A stretch of 64,000 nucleotides of DNA from Bradyrhizobium rifense. Its GTDB lineage: Bacteria; Pseudomonadota; Alphaproteobacteria; Rhizobiales; Xanthobacteraceae. The position numbers and the translations under genes were made by a program. The notes below the pieces were generated by a model that did no database searches, was not told the origin of the DNA, and saw nothing but the letters and a program-made list of their open reading frames with translations. Shown here piece by piece: positions 58,769 through 64,000 of the stretch (its first letter is position 1; every line of letters begins with the position of its first letter). The stretch lies in NCBI RefSeq assembly GCF_008123425.1, contig NZ_VSSS01000033.1, forward strand, positions 62,001 to 126,000. Direction: 5' to 3'.

Positions 58769-59908
58769 TTACCTCTCGTTCGTAAACACGATCGTGCCAC
58801 TGGCGGCGAACATGCCGCCGACGCCGTGGCACACTGAAATCTTCGCGTTCGGCACCTGCGCCGGCGCGATGCCGCGCATCTGGCGCACGCTCTCCTGGAG
58901 CGCGTACATGCCGTACATGCCGGAATGCATGTAGCTCAAGCCGCCGCCATTGGTGTTGAGCGGCAGCTTAGCCCCGGGGCGGGTGTTGCCGTCGGCGATG
59001 AATTTGCCGGTTTCTTCGTGCGGCATGAAGCCGAGGTCGCCGAGGCCGAACAGCGGCAGATGCGCAAAGGCGTCGTAGATCATGAGATGATCGACGTCTT
59101 TGTGGGCGATGCCGGCCTCCTTGAAGGCCAGCGGCCCCGCCGTTTTGAACGCGCGCGAGGAATTAAAAGTCTCCATCTGGCTGACCATCGGCGTTTCCAC
59201 GCTCTCGCCGGTGCCCATGATGTAGACGGGCTTGCGCGGAAAATCCTTGGCGCGGTCGGCCGAGGTCAGGATCAGCGCGCCGCCGCCGTCGGTGACGAGG
59301 CAGCACTGCAGCAGCCGGAACGGATAGGCGATCATGCGCGAGTTGAGGACGTCGGCGACCGTGATCGGGTCCTTCATCATCGCCCGCGGATTCTTCGCCG
59401 CCCATTCCCGCTGCACCACCGCGACCGAGGCCAGCTGCTCATGCGTGATGCCGTAGGTCTTCATGAAGCGCAGCACGGGGATCGGGAACATGCTGGGCGG
59501 GCCGTAGACGCCGAAGGGCGCCTCGAACTGGCCTTGCAAACTGTCGGCGGGGATCGAACGCGGCGCCTTGCCGATCATCGACTTGCCGCTCTCGGCATGC
59601 GTGATCAGCACGGTCTTGCAAAGACCGGCCTCGATCGCCGCCGCCGCATGGCGGACGTGCAGCATGAACGAGCAGCCGCCGACGGAGGTGCCGTCCACCC
59701 AGGTAGGCCTAATGCCCAGATAATGACAGACCTGCTGCGGCGTCTCGACCGCGGTGGCGAAGCCGTCGATGTCGGACAGCTTCAATCCGGCATCGGCAAT
59801 GGCATTGAGCGCGGCATCCGCGTGGAGCTGGAGCTGCGACACGTTGGGGATGACACCGAGCTCGGTGGTCTCGGCCGCGCCGACGACGGCAACCTGGTTG
59901 CTGCGCAT
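58769..59908 (-). CDS. Lipid-transfer-protein-type thiolase (SCP-x/Ltp family)
   Basis: A 379-residue thiolase-superfamily protein of the SCP-x/Ltp group. The nucleophile region is GTSVGGCSFMLHV with C79. The late GGG loop is LNTNGGGLSYMHSGMYG, where the usual histidine position has methionine-histidine, and CHGVGGMF carries the last catalytic segment. Unlike the protein at 30644 it keeps the first cysteine. Ltp proteins form complexes with DUF35 OB-fold partners in side-chain degradation and aldol or thiolytic cleavage. The gene starts three bases after the DUF35 gene and ends five before the SDR gene. Confidence 0.88.
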   Translation of the reverse strand: MRSNQVAVVGAAETTELGVIPNVSQLQLHADAALNAIADAGLKLSDIDGFATAVETPQQVCHYLGIRPTWVDGTSVGGCSFMLHVRHAAAAIEAGLCKTVLITHAESGKSMIGKAPRSIPADSLQGQFEAPFGVYGPPSMFPIPVLRFMKTYGITHEQLASVAVVQREWAAKNPRAMMKDPITVADVLNSRMIAYPFRLLQCCLVTDGGGALILTSADRAKDFPRKPVYIMGTGESVETPMVSQMETFNSSRAFKTAGPLAFKEAGIAHKDVDHLMIYDAFAHLPLFGLGDLGFMPHEETGKFIADGNTRPGAKLPLNTNGGGLSYMHSGMYGMYALQESVRQMRGIAPAQVPNAKISVCHGVGGMFAASGTIVFTNER

Positions 59909-59911
59909 GGC

Positions 59912-60325
59912 TTACCCCTTCGCCGGACGGAACACGGGGAGGGTGATCTTGTCGTCGAGGGCCTCGAACGCGACCTCGAGCTTCATGTCGAGTTCGAGCG
60001 CCTCCGGTGTCTGCGGGCAGTCGATCATGTTGCTCATCATCCGCGGCCCCTCGGCGAGCTCGACCACCGCGATCGCGTAAGGCGGCGTGAAGCCGGGCGC
60101 GGCGGGGCGGTGGTTGATCACATAGCTGTAAAGGAAACCCTTGCCGCTCGCCTTGAAGACGCTGACCTTGCGCGAGGCGCAGGACGGGCAGAACGGGCGT
60201 GGTGGGAAAAAGACATGCGCGCAGGCGTCGCAGCGCTGCAGGCGCAGCTCGCCCGCTTTCGTGCCGTCCCAGAAATGCTGGGTTTCAGGCGTCGGTTTCG
60301 GGCGCGCGCGCTGCGGTTCGGCCAT
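59912..60325 (-). CDS. Zn-ribbon/OB-fold DUF35 protein
   Basis: A 137-residue acyl-CoA-associated OB-fold protein with an N-terminal rubredoxin-like zinc ribbon: C32 and C35 in RCDACAH, C46 and C49 in FCPSC. An OB fold follows (about 55-130, with GKGFLYSYVINH). Such proteins are obligate partners of Ltp/SCP-x thiolases. It is the first gene of the operon. The divergent gap upstream (174 bases) has two palindromes, which may control both this operon and the amidase gene. Confidence 0.88.
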   Translation of the reverse strand: MAEPQRARPKPTPETQHFWDGTKAGELRLQRCDACAHVFFPPRPFCPSCASRKVSVFKASGKGFLYSYVINHRPAAPGFTPPYAIAVVELAEGPRMMSNMIDCPQTPEALELDMKLEVAFEALDDKITLPVFRPAKG

Positions 60326-60386
60326 GTCGGCTGGTCCTCCCAGAGAACAGGCTTCGCGCCTGCCCGTTTCGATCTTGATGCGACAA

Positions 60387-60401
60387 TTGACTATGCGTCA
60401 A
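60387..60401. promoter_or_regulatory. Palindrome in the DUF35/amidase divergent promoter region
   Basis: TTGAC and GTCAA form a perfect five-base inverted repeat with a five-base spacer. It is close to the DUF35 start, so it may be that operon's operator. The short arms make chance a real possibility. Confidence 0.25.
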
Positions 60402-60469
60402 CGGTCCAGCTGACAGCATGCATGCCATCATGCGCACAATGCTTGTGTCGAACTGAGCCGGCGCTATAG

Positions 60470-60483
60470 ATTGCGCGCGCAAT
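60470..60483. promoter_or_regulatory. Perfect palindrome just before the amidase gene
   Basis: ATTGCGCGCGCAAT is a perfect 14-base palindrome, 16 bases before the amidase start codon. It may be an operator for the amidase-DUF2848 pair. GC-alternating sequence of this kind is common in such genomes, so the evidence is moderate. Confidence 0.35.
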
Positions 60484-60499
60484 ATTCCGTGAGACAGAC

Positions 60500-61849
60500 A
60501 TGCCCGATTTTCCGACACTGGCGAAGCTCGCCGACGACCTCGAAAGCGGCCGTACCACATCCCGAAAGCTGGTCGAGGCGTGTATCGCCAAGATCGCCGA
60601 TCCCGCCGGCGAGGGGCAGCGCACCTTCATCCACGTCGACAAGGAAGCCGCGCTCGCGACGGCAGACGCGATGGACGCCTTGCGCAAGGCCAAGGCTGCG
60701 CCGTCGCGCTATGCCGGTATCCCCGTCTCGATCAAGGATCTGTTCGACATCAAGGGCCAGGTGACGCGCGCCGGCTCCCGCGCGCTCGACGATTCCCCGC
60801 CGGCCGAGCAGGATGCCACCACCGTGGCGCGGCTGCGCAAGGCCGGCTTCGTCGTGATCGGGCGGACCAACATGACCGAGTTCGCCTATTCCGGCATCGG
60901 CATCAATCCGCACTATGGTACACCCAAAGGCGCCTGGAACCGGGCCGAGGGCCACGTGCCCGGCGGCTCGTCCTCGGGCGCCGCGGTCTCCGTGCTCGAC
61001 GGCATGGCGCATGGCGCGCTCGGCACCGACACCGGTGGCTCCTGTCGGATTCCGGCCGCCTATAACGGCATCGTCGGCTACAAGCCGACGCAGCGGCGCG
61101 TGCCGCTTGATGGCGCGGTGCCGCTGTCGTTCTCGCTCGACAGCATCGGGCCGCTGGCGCGATCGGTCAGCTGCTGTGCCATTCTCGACGCCGTGCTCGC
61201 GAACGAACCGATCGTCGCGCTGAAGCCGCGCCCCGTGAAAGGCATGCGGCTTGCGGTGCCGACCACGATCGCGCTGGACGATCTCGACGCGGCCGTGTCG
61301 GAAACGTTCGAGCGCGCGCTGAAATCGCTCGCCGATCATGGCGCCATCATCGAGCGCATCGAGATGGCCGAATTCCACGACATCGGCCCGATGAACGCCA
61401 AGGGCGGCTTTGCGGCGTCCGAAAGCTATGCCTGGCATCGCTATCTCATCACGTCCAAGGGCGACGTCTACGATCCCCGCGTTTCCGTGCGCATCATGCG
61501 CGGCGAGGCGCAGAGTGCGGCCGACTACATCGATCTCCTCAACGAGCGCCGCTCGCTGATCGCCCGCGTCAACGCGCGCATCGCGCCCTACGACGCGCTG
61601 GTGCTGCCGACCACCGCCAACACGCCGCCGAAGATTTCAGATCTCGCCGACGACAAGGCGTTTACCGCGCAAAACATGCGCGCACTGCGCAATTGCACCC
61701 TGATCAACATGATCGACGGCTGCGCCATCTCGCTGCCGGCACATCGCGAGGGCGATGTTCCCGTCGGCCTGATGCTTGCAGGCGCGGGTGGATCTGACCG
61801 CCGTATCTTTGAACTTGCTGCCGGCATGGAGGCCGTCATTCGTGTTTGA
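60500..61849 (+). CDS. Amidase signature family hydrolase
   Basis: A 449-residue amidase. The triad is visible: K79 in VSIKDLF, serines 157-159 in PGGSSSGAAV, and the nucleophile S181 in GTDTGGSCR. Length is usual. The substrate is unknown and the enzyme is only distantly like the amidase at 6752. The ATG follows GTGAGACAGAC. The end overlaps the DUF2848 gene by eight bases, which ties the two functions. Conserved pairs of this kind suggest use of an amide or a ring-opened heterocycle. Confidence 0.88.
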   Translation: MPDFPTLAKLADDLESGRTTSRKLVEACIAKIADPAGEGQRTFIHVDKEAALATADAMDALRKAKAAPSRYAGIPVSIKDLFDIKGQVTRAGSRALDDSPPAEQDATTVARLRKAGFVVIGRTNMTEFAYSGIGINPHYGTPKGAWNRAEGHVPGGSSSGAAVSVLDGMAHGALGTDTGGSCRIPAAYNGIVGYKPTQRRVPLDGAVPLSFSLDSIGPLARSVSCCAILDAVLANEPIVALKPRPVKGMRLAVPTTIALDDLDAAVSETFERALKSLADHGAIIERIEMAEFHDIGPMNAKGGFAASESYAWHRYLITSKGDVYDPRVSVRIMRGEAQSAADYIDLLNERRSLIARVNARIAPYDALVLPTTANTPPKISDLADDKAFTAQNMRALRNCTLINMIDGCAISLPAHREGDVPVGLMLAGAGGSDRRIFELAAGMEAVIRV

Positions 61850-62528
61850 CCTGACTTTCACCGTCGACGCCCAGGACACCACCACGCCGCTGACGCTGGC
61901 GATCGACCGGATGGTCATCGCCGGCTGGACCGGCCGCGACGCGATCGCGCGCGACAAGCACATCGACGAGCTCGAGGCCATGGGCATCGCCCGGCCGGCC
62001 TCGACGCCGATCTACTACCGCGCCTCGGCGCGCCGACTGACCCAGGAAGACAGCATCGAATGCTGTGGCGGCGATTCCTCCGGCGAGGTCGAGTTCGTGC
62101 TGATCGGCTGGCAGGGCCGCATCTTCGTCGGCTGCGGCTCCGACCATACCGACCGCAAGGTCGAGGCCTATAACGTCACCGTGTCCAAGCAAATGTGCGA
62201 CAAGCCGATCGCCTCCACGCTGTGGGAGCTCGAGGACGTCATCGGCCATTGGGACAAGATGATTTTGCGCTCCTACGCCACCATCAAGGGCGAGCGCGTG
62301 CTCTACCAGGAAGGCACGTTGGACGCGATGCTGCCGGTCAACGACCTCATCGCGCGCGGCTTCGAGGACGGAAAGTTCCCCGACGGTTGCGCCATGTTCG
62401 GCGGCACGTTTGCGGCCAAGGGCGGCATCCGGCCGGCGGATCGCTTCGATTTCGAGCTTGAGGATCCCGTGCTGAAGCGGACGATCAGGCACGGGTATGA
62501 CGTGGTGACGCTGCCGGTGAGGGGCTAA
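61842..62528 (+). CDS. DUF2848 family protein
   Basis: A 228-residue soluble protein of the DUF2848 family. It opens FDLTFTVDAQD, has TPIYYRASARRLTQED (about 54-69) and a GCGSDHTDRKVEAYN stretch that holds conserved His/Asp/Cys residues. It closes GGIRPADRFDFELEDP, reminiscent of the fumarylacetoacetate hydrolase-type fold. The function of the family is unknown. The GTG start lies inside the end of the amidase gene with GGAGG ten bases upstream, so the two genes are translationally coupled. Confidence 0.8.
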   Translation: MFDLTFTVDAQDTTTPLTLAIDRMVIAGWTGRDAIARDKHIDELEAMGIARPASTPIYYRASARRLTQEDSIECCGGDSSGEVEFVLIGWQGRIFVGCGSDHTDRKVEAYNVTVSKQMCDKPIASTLWELEDVIGHWDKMILRSYATIKGERVLYQEGTLDAMLPVNDLIARGFEDGKFPDGCAMFGGTFAAKGGIRPADRFDFELEDPVLKRTIRHGYDVVTLPVRG

Positions 62529-62540
62529 GTCCGTCCCCAC

Positions 62541-62629
62541 CCGTCATTGCGAGCGTAGCGAAGCAATCCAGAATCTTTCCGCGGCGGCAGTCTGGATTGC
62601 TTCGTCGCAAGGGCTCCTCGCAATGACGG
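62541..62629. repeat. Palindromic intergenic repeat, family A
   Basis: Outer ends CCGTCATTGCGAG and CTCGCAATGACGGG pair. Inner arms CGAAGCAATCCAGA / TCTGGATTGCTTCG are perfect over 14 bases. It begins 12 bases after the DUF2848 stop and ends before the dioxygenase gene. Confidence 0.83.
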
Positions 62630-62686
62630 GGAGAGAGTCGGAAATCGGGTGGCGGAGCGCGGGCCGGTCTTGCGAAGGTCGTCGCC

Positions 62687-63433
62687 ATGACAGCAACAGC
62701 ACGCAAATCGCTCTCTCAGTCGCCCGCAGACCCCGCCACCCGCGTCGACGCCCTCGACTGGTCCCAAATCACCGCCGAGCTCGACTCCCAGGGCTGCGCC
62801 GTCCTCAAGGGCCTGCTCACGCCGGACCAATGCCACGCCGTCTCCGCCCTCTATCCCGACGACGCGCACTTCCGCAGCCGCGTCGTCATGGGCCGCCATG
62901 GCTTTGGCCGCGGCGAGTACAAATATTTCTCCTACCCGCTGCCCGATCTCATCGCGCAGTTGCGGCCGGCGCTTTATGCGCATCTCCAGGGCGTCGCCAA
63001 TCGCTGGAACGAGGCGATGGGGATCGACATCCGCTATCCCGCAGCGCATGCCACGTTCCTCAAGCGCTGCCACGACGCCGGGCAGGCGCGGCCGACGCCG
63101 CTGCTGCTGCAATATGAGGCCGGCGACTTCAACTGCCTGCACCAGGACCTCTATGGCGAGCACGTGTTTCCGCTTCAGGTCGCGATCCTCCTGTCCGAGC
63201 CCGGCCGCGATTTCAGTGGCGGCGAGTTCGTGCTGACCGAGCAGCGCCCGCGCATGCAGTCCCGCGCCGAAGTGGTGCCACTCGCGCAGGGCGACGCGGT
63301 CGCCTTTGCGGTGCATCATCGTCCGGTGCAGGGGACACGCGGCACGTATCGCGTTAATCTGCGTCATGGCGTCAGCCGTATCAGGTCCGGCCAACGCCAC
63401 ACCGTGGGTGTGATCTTTCATGATGCCAAATGA
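62687..63433 (+). CDS. Fe(II)/2-oxoglutarate-dependent oxygenase
   Basis: A 248-residue dioxygenase of the 2OG-Fe(II) superfamily. The iron facial triad is recognisable: H152 and D154 in CLHQDLYG, and the distal histidine at 210 or 211 in AVHHRP. R222 or R226 in YRVNLRHGVSR would hold 2-oxoglutarate. The N-terminal half is family-specific (MGRHGFGRGEYKYFSYPLP). The substrate is unknown. alkB follows directly, its start about nine bases after this stop, so the two are probably co-transcribed. The N-terminal 20 residues are low in structure. Confidence 0.87.
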   Translation: MTATARKSLSQSPADPATRVDALDWSQITAELDSQGCAVLKGLLTPDQCHAVSALYPDDAHFRSRVVMGRHGFGRGEYKYFSYPLPDLIAQLRPALYAHLQGVANRWNEAMGIDIRYPAAHATFLKRCHDAGQARPTPLLLQYEAGDFNCLHQDLYGEHVFPLQVAILLSEPGRDFSGGEFVLTEQRPRMQSRAEVVPLAQGDAVAFAVHHRPVQGTRGTYRVNLRHGVSRIRSGQRHTVGVIFHDAK

Positions 63434-63442
63434 GTGGGACGA

Positions 63443-64000
63443 TTGACGGCTGATTTGTTCGACAGCGTTGCCGAGGCGCAGCCGTCGCGCGAGGAGATCG
63501 CCGACGGCGCCGTTCTGCTGCGCGGTTTCGTCAAGCCGATCGAGCGCGAGCTGATCGAAGCCGTGCGCGTCATCGTGGCGCAGTCGCCGTTCCGCCGCAT
63601 GACCACTCCCGGCGGTCATCTGATGTCGGTGGCCATGACCAATTGCGGCGAGCGCGGCTGGATCACCGATCACACCGGTTATCGCTATGATCCGATCGAC
63701 CCGCGAACCGAGGCGCCATGGCCGGCGCTGCCGCCGCTGCTCCGTGATCTGGCCCGTCACGCGGCGGAGCAGGGCGGCTTCCAGAACTTTGCGCCCGATG
63801 CGTGCCTCGTCAACCGCTACGAGCCCGGCACGCGGCTGTCGCTGCATCAGGACAAGGACGAGCTGGATTATTCGGCGCCGATCGTCTCGGTCTCGCTCGG
63901 CCTGCCCGCGACCTTCCTTTTCGGCGGCCTCGCGCGCGCAGACAAGCCGCGGCGCTACCGGCTCGTCCATGGCGACGTCGTGGTCTGGGGCGGACCGTCG
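63443..64000 (+). CDS. alkB: DNA oxidative demethylase AlkB (3' end beyond window)
   Basis: The first 186 residues of AlkB, the Fe(II)/2-oxoglutarate dioxygenase that removes 1-methyladenine and 3-methylcytosine lesions. It begins TADLFDSVAE, then FRRMTTPGGHLMSVAMTNCG and WPALPPLL as in E. coli AlkB. The iron ligands H135 and D137 are in SLHQDKDE, followed by SVSLGLPATFLFGG and HGDVVVWGGPS. The distal histidine and the 2-oxoglutarate arginines would come after the cut. The start is a TTG nine bases after the upstream stop; an in-frame GTG directly after that stop is the alternative. No ATG start is available in this frame near the N terminus. Confidence 0.9.
   Translation, partial: MTADLFDSVAEAQPSREEIADGAVLLRGFVKPIERELIEAVRVIVAQSPFRRMTTPGGHLMSVAMTNCGERGWITDHTGYRYDPIDPRTEAPWPALPPLLRDLARHAAEQGGFQNFAPDACLVNRYEPGTRLSLHQDKDELDYSAPIVSVSLGLPATFLFGGLARADKPRRYRLVHGDVVVWGGPS

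Noticed and set aside
30644..59908. The two thiolase-superfamily genes as duplicates of one function
   Set aside because: They differ in length (504 and 379), in the nucleophile region and in partners, so they belong to different subgroups.
8213..62629. CRISPR array from the recurring short repeats
   Set aside because: Copies are far apart, palindromic and of several families, with no regular spacers and no cas gene.

Overview
The window looks like part of a chromosome from a Bradyrhizobium-type alphaproteobacterium. It has high GC and strong third-position GC bias. Its gene families are typical of soil rhizobia: an aap-like amino-acid ABC system, a Liv-type ABC system, RpiR and LysR regulators, and many acyl-CoA enzymes. 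Most gaps between genes carry short palindromic repeats of the kind scattered through Bradyrhizobium genomes. The genus is inferred from style and content only, because no rRNA or other phylogenetic marker is present. I see no tRNA, rRNA, CRISPR array, insertion sequence, integrase or prophage gene. No gap between genes exceeds 300 bases.

Region 1 (1-6.7 kb) holds the end of a TetR-type regulator and then an amino-acid uptake and conversion locus. An Asp/Glu racemase-like protein, a solute-binding protein, a class III aminotransferase and an RpiR regulator lie on the minus strand. They face two permease genes on the plus strand across an 87-base gap that carries a strong operator-like palindrome. 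The ATPase of the transporter is not here. Region 2 (6.7-20.3 kb) holds an amidase, an atypical SDR, a tartrate/malate-type dehydrogenase, an Ldh2-family dehydrogenase, a D-2-hydroxyacid dehydrogenase, an M20 carbamoylase-type hydrolase and a LysR gene. The LysR gene faces a DUF1445 (D-glutamate cyclase family) gene, and a complete Liv-type ABC importer follows. Region 3 (20.4-24.2 kb) encodes a complete four-carbon acid sugar (threonate/erythronate) pathway: otnC, ltnD, otnI and otnK.

Region 4 (24.3-38.9 kb) has two methyl-accepting chemotaxis proteins, an RND efflux permease with its adaptor, a thiolase-fold protein, a nitronate monooxygenase-like enzyme, a Baeyer-Villiger-type flavin monooxygenase, a YghU-type glutathione transferase and a flavin reductase-like protein. 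Region 5 (39-51.9 kb) is an acyl-CoA island with two acyl-CoA dehydrogenases, three crotonases, two SDRs, two acyl-CoA synthetases and a VOC protein. It also holds an APH-type kinase followed directly by a small DUF6285 protein. The kinase, the small protein and an ACAD10/11-like dehydrogenase with an ADGPDEVH active-site segment suggest a 4-hydroxyacyl-CoA (levulinate/Lva-like) pathway. This is the most interesting system in the window.

Region 6 (52-64 kb) has a rhomboid protease, a YccF protein, PEP carboxylase, a Tat-exported SMP-30-type lactonase-like protein, and a three-gene operon of DUF35 OB-fold protein, lipid-transfer thiolase and SDR. An amidase overlapping a DUF2848 gene follows. 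The window ends with two adjacent Fe(II)/2-oxoglutarate dioxygenase genes, the second being alkB, which is cut by the window edge.
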